A stretch of DNA of 62,000 nucleotides from Diphasiastrum complanatum (GCA_029204225.1 CM055103.1:1505720-1567719); one strand, 5' to 3'. Counted from the first letter of the stretch, positions 34,100 to 45,798 are shown. Translations and numbers: made by a program. Notes: generated from the sequence alone by a model not told the origin.

Positions 34100-36545
34100 C
34101 CATCACACCATTGTGCTCCTAAACTCATATGCCCCTACCTGGAGTCCTCAAAATCCATTCAACATATGAATGATGGGTATCTGATAGCCACCATCAATGA
34201 TCTCGTTATCCAAGCTGTCGCTGATCTCATGAACAAATTCCTAGCTGTTGGAAGTTTGTGAAAGGACCATAGTCAATCCCTTCTCCTCAGTCAATTTGTG
34301 GAGTCCCACAAGGAATTCTTTGGTGACGATTGTGCCCTATGACTGGCATGCCTTCATTATCACCGAGTTGAAGAGGGCCATAAAGTCTAACGTACATGAG
34401 AAATTCGTTTCGGGGACCCTTCTCTTTGTTGTGGCCATTACCCTCCTTGAATAGAGAGTTTGGGATTTCCACCATTCAAAAGTCCTCTACACCGTTGCTC
34501 CCTCCACCAGCCTTAGACCCCCTACCCTTCCGACTAACTACCCTGCCACCAAATGCATGTACGACACCGCTTTTTCCTCTGCTAGTCCTCCTTCCACTCA
34601 CCAATGTACCACACCACCCCATCCTACAACAACTTCTTCTACTTTCATTCCTCCACCCACTGCTACAATCCCTTATACTTCTATCCCTCCCATTCCTCCA
34701 CGATCCACAACTGTTCTCGCTTCACCTCCACCCTCCATCACCATCGTCTCATCCATTCCTCTTATGTCTCTTGATTCTTTTGTTTCCACTCCACCCCTCA
34801 TCATTAACCCCCAAGATTCCCAATTGTTACCCGTTGTCACCTGCACTTGGTTAAATATCTTTCACCTCTTATCTCCCTTATGTCCTTTCATCCTCGACAC
34901 CACCCTCCAGTTTCCCACTCTTCCCAACGTTGCTTCATTCAAATAGCCCATTCCACTCTCTCTGCACACTTCTGCCATCCATTCACTCCCACCATTAATC
35001 CATCCACTCTGAATGATTAATCCGACAAACCGTTGGATGATGACACATTCATGTAAATGGAGTACATTGTGTACCCTCAACGTGTTGATCCCACCGCACC
35101 TGACCACATAATTATGCAAGAGATTTTGATAGAAGATGACGATGACAATAGTGCACTACCCCGGACAATATTGCAACAAGGACCAACAAGTAGCACCACA
35201 ATGACCAGGGTCAACAGACATCACGATGGCCTACCAGAACTTGGGAACCTTACTCCAAAATTTGGTAGCGACGAAATTAACTTTGGATGGCCGCGTAGTG
35301 GAATTGGCAACCAACAATACTCGGTTGCGAGCAGAGCTCAAACAGCTCCAACAAGACTTGTAGAAGACCTACAGGTGGCAATCTAGCATGAGCAGACAGA
35401 AAATGACCGGGTCCTAAAGCGGAAATATAATGAGAAAAGCCTTCAAAGATATATCAAGGACCTCTTCAAATCAGCTATGGACACCTCTACAAAGACCCAT
35501 TAAGTTTAACAGCAAGCACAACAACAGTTAGCCCTACTCTAAGGGCCCAGTTATTGGTGGTTGAAATTGAAAATCAATGCCTTGGAGTGGAGATCCACAC
35601 CCTACAACAACAATAAACCATTTGGTTAGCCCAACCCATTCCCACCAACCGTCCTCTCAGCCAACACAAGATGGACTTTCTAACGTAGCATGTAGATTTG
35701 TACCACCAAATGCTGGATGGCCACCAAGTTAGTATCGACAATTACCATTGCAGCACACTCCAAGAACTCGCGCAAGCAAAGACCGCTCTCAAGGCATGTC
35801 AACATGATATAGCACAACATCCACAACTAGCCTTGGTGGTAATTCCAACACCACCCGAATTAGAAGCTACACAACCAAGTTCCAGCCATGACCAAGGATC
35901 AGACGCAAAGGACACTCAAGACCAAAGCCTCAATGCCAGTCAACACATGAGAAAGAGTCCAGGAAGAACAGGGAAGGAACAACAAGCGTCAACTTCCCAG
36001 GGCTCTCGATCGATTTCCGCCAGCCATGCATTCCAAAAATTTCTACGCAGCAGCTGCAAGATATCATTTTCTGCCAAGAATATTTGAGGAACAAGATCAT
36101 CTGCATTCTAGCATTGGGTTCGCATCCTGCATGGTGTCAATGCACGTTCGAGAAGGATACGTCGACCATCAAAGCTTACGTGACCAGTCTGCGGCAGTTG
36201 TAGGTAAACACACATTTCTTCCCCATTCCACGATGACGCAAATGGGCAGAATGTGGAATCCCTCTAGACCAGATTACCATTTGCATGCTCAACTAGCCAA
36301 AGATCACCTCTGAGCACAGGTGGGAAATAGACATAGATGCCAAAAGAGCTCTAGTCCAATTTTCAAACAGATATCTCACATGCCCCGATCCAGCAATCCG
36401 CGCGATAGCTGAATTTGCCCAAGATTTGGAATTTCTGCTGTAGGTTACTACTCGACCAGACAACTTCTTGCCACTCCCATTTTTTGATTAGAATATGGCC
36501 CTGGCGTCAATGAAAATGGAAGAAAAACTTCTAGTGGCCTGAGTG
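34100..36545 (+). pseudogene. UG1 copy 1: unrecognised multi-module coding-like sequence
   Basis: Longest copy of a family shared with 49355-50275 and 53119-55531. Modules: (a) a conserved N-terminal part, CPYLESSKSIQHMNDGYLIA, with TGA at 34259; (b) after a frameshift near 34325, ELKRAIKSNVHEKF to VAITLLE, then TAG at 34452; (c) Pro/Ser/Thr-rich (about 34570-34830); (d) ATWL-type motif then IFHLLSPLCPF; (e) Gln/Leu-rich, probably coiled coil (about 35300-35480); (f) a Gln/Ser-rich stretch (about 35700-36020); (g) C-terminal IDAKRALVQFSNRYLTC and AIAEFAQDLEFLL, ending MALASMKMEEKLLVA. I cannot assign a function. It may be an ORF carried by a mobile element or a duplicated host gene. Confidence 0.6.
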
Positions 36546-37326
36546 TAAAGAATGCGCAGAAGAGAGATATGTATGGAAAATGTAATTGGTATATCCCACT
36601 AGTGCACAAGCAGAAGATTAGCAAGAATAGACACTACAAATAGCGCATACAAGAGTGATAACCCGCGAAAATCGAGACAAAAGAATAAAAAATTAGTCAG
36701 GTTGCGTTTCTTTTATAGGCATTTTTTTCACACGTGTGGTTCAATGGTTAACCAAACATGTGTTGCCCTCCTAATGGTCTGTACGACTACACACGTGTGA
36801 TCTGACTGTTGGACATGTGTCATTAGTTCATTGGTAGAAAATGCACCACATGTCATCTCTCTAATGGTCCGTACTACTACACACGTGTGACCTGACATCC
36901 GAACATGTGTCACGTGATGATTGCATGGATACGGTGACACATGGTAGAATCTGATGATCTGATAGTTTGCACGTGCGACAGGACGTGCATTCGCATGTGC
37001 AAACTGTATGATAAAAGTCCTCAACTCCGAGGCCTTTTTTTTTTATTTCTTTTCGCTTTGTCTTTCCATATATCACTCTTGTGTGACACTAGTGTATGTG
37101 CCTTTCTGTCTATTACTATTCATTTGCACAGATCCGATATACCGTACCTCTGCATATCGCTCTTGTGCGACCTTCTTCTATCTGTTTTTTAATTGTCATT
37201 CCCGTTGAACACAGAAGCAATATATCGTACCTACCGTACATATCGCTTCTCTACGACCACCGTTGCACCCTTTTCCATCATATCTCACTTCTTGCGCACA
37301 AGTTTGATATCTCTCTGAGTTCCACT
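36546..37326. repeat. Spacer with two sets of short tandem repeats
   Basis: 36772-36827 and 36862-36917 are diverged copies of one unit carrying TACTACACACGTGTGA and GAACATGTGTCA. Further on, a motif like ATATCGCTCTTGTGCGACC recurs at about 37069, 37154, 37240 and 37280 (spacings near 85, 86 and 40). No gene. Confidence 0.6.
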
Positions 37327-37777
37327 ATGGACAGGATAAAGCATACAAAGAGAGATTTTTTTTTGTGCTGGTACTCCCACCACTCATGTTCTTGTCATAA
37401 ATCCTTCTAGACGAACTAGAATACGCAATTGTAGCTGGTGGCTAACTGATATTCGCAAATATCATAAATCCACCAAACTTTTAATTCTCAAAGCACCATT
37501 TTATCATGTTGTTTGCCCGATCATCAGGGAAGATCTCGACGGTATATTTAGGTTCATTCCCAAGACACTTCGGTGCCTTCAGGAGGCTATTAAGGATTAC
37601 CAAAGCCTCTTTTTTGAGGACTCATGTTTGATAGCCATACATGCCAAGCGAGTAGCGATTATGCCCAAAGATTTTGATCTACTATACAAGATGCGGGAGA
37701 GGGAGAGATATTCAAAATTACATATGAGTGAGCCAACTGCTCCATTTTTATTAATAAGTTGCATTTGTTATGTTTAG
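37327..37777 (+). pseudogene. Histone H3-like sequence with centromeric-H3 features, one frameshift
   Basis: The ATG at 37327 gives MDRIKHTKR, matching the H3 N-terminus. A +1 shift in the T-rich tract near 37354-37364 is needed to enter the core frame, which then runs open to TAG at 37775. Core motifs in order: SRRTRIRNC, DIRKYHKSTKLLILKAPF (alpha-N/alpha-1), CLQEAIKDY and FFEDSCLIAIHAKRVAIMPK (alpha-2 to loop 2), KDFDL (alpha-3), then an extra tail of about 28 residues. Between PF and LQEA there are 25 residues, one more than canonical H3; a longer loop 1 and His at position 5 are features of plant CENH3. There are no introns, suggesting a retrocopy. Strong divergence means it is probably not functional. 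Confidence 0.78.
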
Positions 37778-38345
37778 ATTATTTTGGAGCAAGACTTTTT
37801 AAAAAATGGTGTAATCAACCTGGAGAATCAAAATCCAGGATAATGCAGGAGTTGCAGAAAGAATTCTCGCAAGACAATGAGCTTGATCCAGGAGCTATAT
37901 CAAAAGATATGAGCAAATGGATTCGACATAAGAGGGATGTCGTGCGGGACACACTTTGGGCAGGCAAGTCAAAACTTGCCCAGTGTTCCAAGCCAGATTG
38001 GAAGGCCTGCAAGGATGAGGCCAAAGATCCAGAAAAATATCGATTGTAGAAGGAGGCTGCGGCGAGTACGATGACCCATGACATGGAGAATCCTAAGTTA
38101 GGATCTAGTGGAAAGGCGGGCCTACAGGCCCAAATGGTATGTAATTAATTTATATTCTACAATGCATTCTTTACTGTCATCGCATATGAATTAATTTGTG
38201 GTGAAAATTTTAACTTGTCATTCATTTTTGTTTTTTCATTACGACTTTGGACGCTATCCACCCAAGGCCGAGTATGAAATTGCATTTTGCGATTCATATG
38301 CTGGTTTGGTGGCACAACTGGCTCGTGTCAAGAATTAGATATGCA
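37759..38345 (+). pseudogene. Uncharacterised open stretch, possibly plant transposase-derived
   Basis: Open frame from 37759 to TAG at 38047-38049 (MQELQKEFSQDNELDPGAIS, KWIRHKRDVVRDTLW, DWKACKDEAKDPEKYRL), continuing in frame past the stop as MTHDMENPKLGSSGKAGLQ to about 38136. A separate frame near 38265-38335 reads FGRYPPKAEYEIAFCDSYAG. The charged composition and the HxxxNPKLGS stretch vaguely recall plant En/Spm-associated transposase domains, but I would not assert it. It overlaps the end of the H3-like frame in another frame. Confidence 0.35.
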
Positions 38346-38590
38346 ACATCAAGCATTCACCTTAAGCAAGTACCACAAGAAGGTGGAAGAAAAACACGCA
38401 CTGTCACTCTATCACACTAACTCCTACAGAATGTAAAATGAACAAATAAACCCTGAACCCCTGATAGAGAGAGAAAACCTACGAGTAGACTAATAGACTA
38501 GCCTACGACTATAATGACGGCTGGTCACAACTGTCAACTTTAATGTACCTCGTAAATAGTAACAATGAAGTTTATCATTGATTTCTAACA
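38346..38590 (-). repeat. Copia-B 3' LTR, minus strand (far end uncertain)
   Basis: Minus strand starts TGTTAGAAATCAATG at 38590, next to the purine tract. The other boundary near 38346 is a guess, because no second LTR of this family is in the window. Confidence 0.6.
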
Positions 38591-38602
38591 CTCTCCCTCA
38601 AT
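38591..38602 (-). other. Copia-B polypurine tract
   Basis: Minus strand ATTGAGGGAGAG, directly before the LTR. Confidence 0.8.
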
Positions 38603-40220
38603 GATAAAATTACATTCTTCTATTCCAAATAGAGTACGAAGCCTCTCAAATTTACATCTACCTAATGACTTAGTAAAAACATCTGCCATTTGATCTTCAA
38701 ATTTACAAAAAAAAAAGATCAATGGCTCCATCAAAAATTTTCTCTCGAACAAAATGGTACTTGATTTCGATGTGTGGTTCGAGCATGTAGAACTAGATTT
38801 TTGTCAAGGTGAATGCAACTTTGATTATCGCAAGATATAGTAGTCGCATCCACCTGTGGTTGACCTAAATCCACAAGCAATCTTTAGAACCATACCGCTT
38901 CTTGTGTAGCATTGCTGAGTGCTCTATATTCAGTTTTCGTCGATGATAAGGCTACTGTAGGTTGCTTTCTGCTGCTCCATGAAATTGCAGTTGTACCATA
39001 ACTGAATATATGACCACTGGTAGATCTTCTTTCATCAATATTACCTGCCCAATCGGCATCTGTATAACCTACCAGTATTGGTGCTTTAGGCTGATCAAAC
39101 TTCAAACCAAAATTCAATGTCCTTCGAAGGTATCTGAGAATACGTTTAGCAGACTTCCAATGTGCTTGACTAGGATCTTGCATAAATTAACTAACAACAC
39201 CAACAACATAAGAAATATCAGGTCGTGTGTATGTCAAATAAATCAAACTACCCACCAACGGTCTATACAAATAAGCATCTACTTTCTCAGATTCATCATA
39301 TGCAGTAAGCTTCATGTTGACATCCATAGGTGTACTCAAAGGCTTACAATCCTGCATATTGAACTTATAAAGCAAATCTCGTGCATATTTGCTTTGTGTA
39401 AGAAAGACCATGTCTTCCTTTTGCCATACTTCAATGCCGATACAATAGTGCATCAATCCTAGATCACTCATGTCAAAAGCATTGGAAAGATCTGATTTTA
39501 TTTCATCAATTAAACTCTCATTACTTCCTGTAATAATCAAATCATCCCTGTACAACACAATGAACACTATATCTAAGTCTTGCCTTAGAATGTAAAGATT
39601 AGGATCAGTATTACTCTTTACCATTTCCCTTCACTTGAAGTGTTCATCAATGCAAGAGTACCACGCCCGTGGTGCTTGCTTCAATCCATAAATGGCTTTG
39701 TTGAGCTTACAAACGAGATGCTCTCTCCTTGGCTCAACAAATCCTTGAGGTTGTACACCTCTTCATCCAGCACTCCATTAAGAAAAACAAATTTAACATC
39801 CATTTGCTAGATCTTCCAACCATTCAAAATAGAAATAGCAATGATAGAACGTAGAGTTACCATCTTAGCTATGGGTGCAAAGGTTTTCTCAAAATCAATA
39901 CCTTCCTGTTGCTCAAATCCTCTCTCAACCAACCATGCTTTGTACTCGTTGAGTTGCCCATTAGCTCCATATTTGATCTTGTATATCCATTTGCAAGTGA
40001 TAGGCGTAATTAGGTAGCTCAACCAAGTTCCACGTCCTATTTTTCGTTATAGCTTCCATTTATGTTTCCATAGCTTCACGCCATTCTTGTGCTCCTTTGC
40101 TTTATCAAAAGTTTTTGGTTCTTGAGCCTTGAGCATAGAACCCATTAGGGCTAGATTCATCTCTAATCTTGCAAGAGGTTTTCGATTTCTACTTGATCTT
40201 CTAAGCTCTCCCTGCTCACT
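38603..40220 (-). pseudogene. Copia-B copy 1, RT and RNase H
   Basis: From 40220 down: RT start with ITCKWIYKIKYGANGQLNEY (about 40010-39950) and GIDFEKTFAPIAKMVTLRSI; AINK-type motif and the region of [24 protein letters not shown] (about 39575-39530), where the catalytic YMDD of copy 2 has become YRDD; then RT thumb (CKPLSTPMDVNMKL) and RNase H (GYTDADWAGNIDERRSTSGH, ALSSTKTEYRALSNA). The tail runs to about 38634. Copia-C interrupts the element upstream at 40221. Overall more complete than copy 2 in the RNase H end but with frameshifts near 39640-39790. Confidence 0.9.
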
Positions 40221-40670
40221 TGTTTGAATTCACACGTGTGGATTGTCCACAACATGTTCTTGTGGTCTCCTAAGGTGTGTAGATGCACCAAGATTTAGAT
40301 TAGATTGACATTCAAGATCAATCTTAGATCCTATGGCAAAAACACACTACTACATGCATTTAATCACTTCCAACTCTCACTCATTCAAAAATTATTCTAA
40401 GTAAAAATGAGCTACTCTCCTCAGGTAGAGAGAGAAAAAACCATCATGAGCTCTCGGGTAGAGAGAGAAAGCTAGAAATACAATAACACTCAAAATCCAT
40501 ATAATCACCAAATCAATTAGATCCAAAATGAGGAGTACAATGATACTAGTTGATCCACGAGCTACCACTATGCTTACTATGATTGGACCACACTTTGTCA
40601 CCTCTTAATCCTATTGGACCATTGATCCATGCACCTCTTAATTCTATTGGACTATATTCAAGCACACCTC
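40221..40670 (-). repeat. Copia-C 3' LTR remnant
   Basis: Matches 42936-43380 (plus-strand TGTTTGAATTCACACGTGTG at the edge) but lacks a 15-base piece containing a second CACGTGTGGG motif near 40387, and lacks the first part of U3. Confidence 0.85.
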
Positions 40671-41142
40671 CTTGCTTTTGATAGAAGATCTTGCAAATGG
40701 CTTTTTGTGAGATTTAGCAATAGCACAAGCCTCACAAGGCTTGATCTTCTTGGAGAATGACTTTGGCAAGCCAATAGCTTTGGCTTCTTTGATCATAGAG
40801 AGTATGGATTTGTAGTTGGGATGTCCCAGCCTCCTATGCCATAATTCCTCCATAGAGAGCTTGTTCACAAGATCAACATTACAAGCATTCACATACTCAT
40901 TTGGATCTAGTTTATAGATGCCACCAAATCTAGATCCTAATGCAAGTATCTCATCATTCTTCTTGATAGTGCAAGTATCAACATTGAATTTTGCATCATC
41001 AAGGCCATTATCAAGCAATTGGCCAACACTAATAAGATTCTTGGTAAGCTTAGGTACATAAAGAACTTTAGAGAGAGAAAGAACTTTAGAGGATGCAAGC
41101 ATCAAGGGAATGTTCCCTATGCCTTCAATAGGAAATTCAAAA
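40671..41142 (-). pseudogene. pol: Copia-C protease end and integrase zinc module
   Basis: Open on the minus strand from 41105: VLYVPKLTKNLISVGQLLD, IYKLDPNEYVNAC, then the zinc module LWHRRLGHPNYKS and PCEACAIAKSHKKPF. It ends in KSK at about 40680, where the integrase core should begin and the LTR remnant starts instead. Confidence 0.88.
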
Positions 41143-42189
41143 TTATTTGCAGTGTATATTGATTTTTGACTCCATCATAAGGTGCACTACAAGAGAAAGA
41201 GTCCTTGGAGCTACACATATGTGAAGAGGCTCCACTATCAATATACCATAGGCCGTCCTTCTTAAAAGGAGTAGATGAGAAACTAGAGACCTTAAGAGAT
41301 CCCTCTCCATCACTTGCAATAGTGTCTTCCTTCTCATTGGTAATGTTGGCTTGCTTGAGTTGATTTTTCTTCTTGAAGCAATTGGTGTACCTTTCTTGCC
41401 ACAATAAAAACACTTGATCTTCTTCTTCTTGAGCTTGGATGATGAAGCATTAGAGGAATCATCTTCCTCCTCATCTTTGTCTTTGGATTTGACTTTGTCC
41501 TTGCTTGAGGATTGTTGATGTTGGTTCTTGCTCTTCCCTTTGTGCTTATCCTTGGCAAAGAGAGCTTTGCCATCATTATGAGTGAGAGAAAGCTTGTCCA
41601 TTCTCAAGAGCTTGTACTCTTGTATTGATGCTTCCAAAATTAGCACACTTTGGAGAGCCTCCAAACTTGGTAGCTCCTCCTTAATGGCATAGGATTGGAC
41701 AAGGTTATCAAATTCACTTCTTAAGCCATTGAGAATGACTTGAACTAGCTCATTTTGATTGATGGAATCACAAATACAAGCAAGTTCTCTATGTATATCT
41801 TTTACTCTCAAAACATAACTAGATGCACTCTCATCGCTCTTTTGACTACTTTGAAAGATTTGATTCCTAAGAGTGAGAAGCCTAGAGGTATTCTTAGCCT
41901 CATAGATAGTCTTGAGACAACCCCAAGCTTCTTTGGTTGTTGTACAAGCACCTATCTCCCTCAATATCTCATTAGAGACATTCATCTTAATGTAGTGGAG
42001 AGCCATCCTAGCTCTCTTTTTGTATTTTTGAACCTCTTGAAGAACTTGTGGTTCTTCTTCAAGGCCAAGAACTATGTCCATCATGTCTTGAAGGATCAAG
42101 ATAGACTCCATCCTCATTTTCCAAATTGAATAGTTTGAAGTGGACAATCTTTCACCTGGTTCCAACAACGATGAACCCATTGAAGACAT
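41143..42189 (-). pseudogene. gag: Copia-C gag, nucleocapsid and protease start
   Basis: Start MSSMGSSLLEPGERL at 42189. The capsid domain (SNYSIWKMRMESILI; ARMALHYIKMNVSNEILREI; VQVILNGLRSEF) is related to Copia-A gag. A Lys/Ser-rich stretch leads to KCFYCGKKG, the first half of a CCHC knuckle; then a frameshift with loss of the His (about 41390) shifts to the frame reading TNCFKKKNQ and on to the protease motif LWYIDSGASSHM (about 41246-41211). Gag itself is intact over about 260 residues, the longest undamaged gag in the window. Confidence 0.9.
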
Positions 42190-42923
42190 TTGAAGTGAAG
42201 AAAACTCAAATTATGAACAATAAATGTTGCCACACACTCTCAATAGGATCCAATAATAGAGTACTATCTCCTCCTATGAAAGATCTTGCAACTATTTGTG
42301 AATTGATTCTCACTAGCTACACAAATCTCTCTAAAACAAGATCTATTTCACATCAAATGATGGAGTATATGCAAAGTTAGGATCAAACACTCTTAGCACG
42401 TGTGAAGTACTCTAAGAAACCAAATTTGACTCAAATACAATGATATTGCATGAAACAAAATGGCTAAGATCTCAAAACAGTGCCTAGATCACATATAGAT
42501 GAGATTGGCAAGCATACAACTGTGATTTTGGATCAACCAAGCAATCTCTTGACCAAACCAAATGTGTCCACCAGGTCTAGGTGCCCCTCTTCAAAAGCTT
42601 ATTACTTCTGATTGGCTCAACCAAATGGAATGAGACTGATTGCATCAGAAACTAGACAAAAATAGCTTCAAAACAAGATATCAAGCAAGATAAATGGATC
42701 AAGCATGAGAGAGAACTTCCAAACTGAATTTGGATGTTCCTCACATGTGTTTGAGCACCTGATTTTGTACAGTACCAGGTCAGACCCAATCAATGTCCTT
42801 TTGATCTCTTTTGATCCAAAATTGAACAAGATAGCTAGGAAAATAGGCCTTGACAATTTCTAGCTCAAGATTGATGAAAAGTTTTCACTTAAATGGATCA
42901 AAATGCATTGTAGCCTTAGGTAG
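42190..42923 (-). other. Copia-C leader
   Basis: About 730 non-coding bases between primer site and gag. Confidence 0.65.
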
Positions 42924-42935
42924 GCTCTGATACCA
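42924..42935 (-). other. Copia-C primer-binding site
   Basis: Minus strand TGGTATCAGAGC, directly after the LTR end. Confidence 0.93.
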
Positions 42936-43475
42936 TGTTGAATTCACACGTGTGGATTGTCCACAACATGTACTTGTGATCTCCTAAGGTGTGTAGATGC
43001 ACCAAGATTAAGATTAGATTGAGATTCAAGATCAATCCTAGATCCTATGGCCAAAACACACTACTACATGCATTCAATCACTTCCAACTCTCACTCACAC
43101 GTGTGGGAAGTATTCAAAAATTATTCTAAGTAAAGACAAGTTGCTCTCCTTGGGTAGAGAGAAAAAAAACCATCATGAGCTCTCGAGTAGAGAGAGACAA
43201 AGCTAGAAATCCAATAACACTCAAAATCCATATAATCACCAAATCAATCAGATCAAAAATGTGGAGTACAATGATACTAGTTGATCCACGAGCTACCACT
43301 ATGCTTACTATGATTGGACCACACTTTGTCACCTCTGAATTCTATTGGACCATTGATCCGTGCACCTCTTAATTCTATTGGACTATATTCAAGCACACCT
43401 CAAATTCCTATTGCACCACACATGGTTCCACCTCTAAATCCTATTGGACCTCTTAGAATTCATCAAACAAAGGCA
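42936..43475 (-). repeat. Copia-C 5' LTR, outer end truncated
   Basis: Plus-strand edge TGTTGAATTCACACGTGTGG at 42936. Comparison with the fragment at 50276-50760 suggests about 120 further bases are missing beyond 43475. Confidence 0.82.
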
Positions 43476-44806
43476 ATTTCATTTGGTCATTTTGACCCAT
43501 CTCATCATAAGTAGCATCTCTAGAAATCAAGATCTTTTGTGCATCTGTGTCATATATCCTATATGCCTTGGCTCTTTCATCATATCCAAGGAAAATACAC
43601 TTAACAGCTTTTGCATCCAGCTTCTTTCATTTTTCATCAGGTACATGAGAGTAAGCATCACAACCAAATACTCGCAAATGAGAAACATTAGGTTTCTCTC
43701 CAGTAAAAGCTTTGTAAGGTGTCTTACCCTCCATGGACTTCGTAGGACACCGATTCAAATATGAGTAGCTATGTTGCATGCTTCTCTCCAAAAAGTATTT
43801 GGCAAACGCTTGCTCTTAAGCATTGCCCTAGCCATCTCTACAATGGATCTGTTTTTCCATTATGCAACTCCATTCTATTGTGGTGAATAGGGTGTAGTGG
43901 TTTGTCTCTTGATCCCCTGATCCTTGCAAAAGTTTATAAACTCTATTGAAAAATACTCACCGCCACCATCTGATCTAAGGGTCTTAATATAACAACCTGT
44001 TTGTTTTTCAACTAGAGCCTTGAACTCTCTAAACTTGGCAAAAGCATCAGATTTCTTGCTTATGAAATAAATCTAGATATGTCTACTATAGTCATCAATG
44101 AATGTGATGAAATAGTAACAACCACTAATGGACCTAGTTTATATTGGTCCACACAAATCACTATGAACAAGATCAAGAATGCCATTGGCTCTTCTTGCTC
44201 CATGTTTGGAAAATCTGTCTCTATGTTGTTTTCCCAAAATGCAACTATCACAAATTTTTTCTTCAAAAGAGATATCAGGCAATTCAACAACTAGATTACC
44301 TCTTTTAAGAATTTGCAAGCTTTGAGCACTGATATGACCGAAGCTTTGATGCTAAAGATCACTTCGACTATCAACAGTGCTTACCATAGCTTGAGTAAAA
44401 TATCTAGCATTCAATTTGTATAGTCGATTCTCGTTGACTCTAGCTCCTGTAGCAATCATTTATAGTGATTCTTGATGTCTTTGACAAGACATTTGTCAAT
44501 GTCAAACTCAACCTTGAGTTGTTGATCAGCCATCATCCCAATAGATAGTAGATTGTTAGCTAAGCTAGGTACATATTGCACATTGCTTATCTGCTTTATC
44601 TTCCCGCTGGCTAACTTCACTGGTACCACTCCAACTCCTTTAACAGATAGCAATTTGCCATCATCTTGTTTAATTTCATCACCATTGTCAGTTTCCTTGA
44701 GTTTTGAAAACCACTCTTTCCTCGAAGTCATGTGCTTGGATGCACCACTGTCAATGTACCATGTATCCTTGGCTTCATCACTTGTCATTAATGCTGTAAT
44801 GAACAA
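43476..44806 (-). pseudogene. Copia-B copy 1, protease and integrase
   Basis: Protease EAKDTWYIDSGASKHM (about 44785-44738) and VVPVKLASGKIKQISNVQYV in a frame open 44806-44456. Integrase shows VHSDLCGPI (about 44180), RSDGGGEYF (about 43975), then a TAG where the second Gln of the usual Gln-Gln pair would be, and TAA exactly at the third catalytic position (Glu codon lost, about 43863). FLGYDE-like C-terminus follows to 43481. Confidence 0.87.
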
Positions 44807-45798
44807 TTTTGAACTCTCACTAGTATCATCTTCATATTGATCATCATCGTATTGATGTTGATCAGTATAATTGTCTTTATAATAATAGTCATCAAATTGA
44901 TGTTGATCAACATAATTTCTCGCTTGTCATTTGTCTTTTCTTTGTTTCTTCTGTTTCTTGAAGCATTCACGCTCCCAGTGGCCAGGTTTGTTGCAGTACC
45001 TACAATTTCCAGGTCTATTTTGTCTCGAATAGCCGCGTCCTTGACCTCGACCTTGATTCCAATTGCCTCGATTCAGACTATCATTGACTTGCTCATAAAA
45101 TTGTTGGAATGATCCCCGACTTGAGTTTCCTCCTCTTGATTGATACCTTCCACGGCCAAATCTTCCACCTCATCCTCTAACTGCAAGAGCTTGATCATAG
45201 CTCCTGTTACGATGATTCAAGTTCGCTTGACGTTGCTCTTCTTGCAAAAGCAATCCACCTAGTTCTTCATAGGTTGGAAGATTTTCTCTTGTGGCTATAC
45301 TATTCACAAACATCTGATGTGACTCACTCAGACTATTCAATGTCAATTGCATGATCTCACGATCTTGTACTCGCTCTCCAACTACTGCTAATCGGTCTCG
45401 GATCTCTTTGATCTTCAGTATGTGATCGGCAATAGTTGCACCATCATCCATTCTCAATGTATGCAACTGCGTCTTCAGAAACAGTACCGAGATGTATTTG
45501 TCATTTCAAACAATGCCTTCAATGTATCCCACGCTTCTTTTGGTCCTTCTGATTCTGAAATATAGGGAATAATTGCATCTCTAACTGATAAGTTGATGAC
45601 ATTCTGGGCTTTCCGTTTTCTCCTATCAAATGCCCACCGATCTTCTTCAATCACTGACCTTGTCTCTTCATCTGTCATGATCTCCCACAACTCCTTTTCC
45701 ATCAAAATGTTCTTCAATTTGAATTTCCAAACCGCATAGTTGCCGACACCTTCCAATTTGCTTGCTTCATTAAGGACACTCTTGCTTAGGGTTGCCAT
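44807..45798 (-). pseudogene. gag: Copia-B copy 1, gag and nucleocapsid
   Basis: Start MATLSKSVLNEASKLEGVGN at 45798, then NYAVWKFKLKNILMEKELWE and the capsid body to TNTSR, where a one-base shift (about 45480) moves into the frame LHTLRMDDGATIADHILKIK. A Gly/Arg-rich region precedes a CCHC knuckle, CRYCNKPGHWERECF, at about 45003-44959. The gag N-terminus carries 9 residues missing from copy 2. Confidence 0.88.

Larger units (their letters stand above)
40221..43475 (-). mobile_element. Copia-C, internally deleted copia element inserted in Copia-B
   Basis: Minus-strand element: 5' LTR 43475-42936, primer site, leader, gag, protease and the start of integrase, then a direct join at about 40671 to the 3' LTR remnant. 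Integrase core, RT, RNase H, polypurine tract and the beginning of the 3' LTR are deleted. No target duplication can be read: the Copia-B side at 43476 lacks about 190 bases present in copy 2 (59412-59587), so a deletion removed the outer 5' LTR end together with host sequence. Confidence 0.85.

Noticed and set aside
34862-35119. Minus-strand open frames over UG1 (also 53494-53916 and 49591-49917)
   Set aside because: Shadows of the Pro/Ser-rich plus-strand reading, giving Gly/Arg-rich products that differ between copies.
36728-37024. Possible CRISPR-like or regularly spaced array near 36.8 kb
   Set aside because: Only two diverged units, with no uniform spacers; plant nuclear context.
39010-39462. 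150-codon plus-strand open frame across Copia-B RNase H (and 57815-58228)
   Set aside because: Antisense of well-supported RNase H coding sequence; similar in both copies only because the underlying element is.
44060-44290. Minus-strand open frame over Copia-B integrase (also 60168-60398)
   Set aside because: Off-frame reading; the integrase motifs VHSDLCGPI and RSDGGGEY are in another frame.
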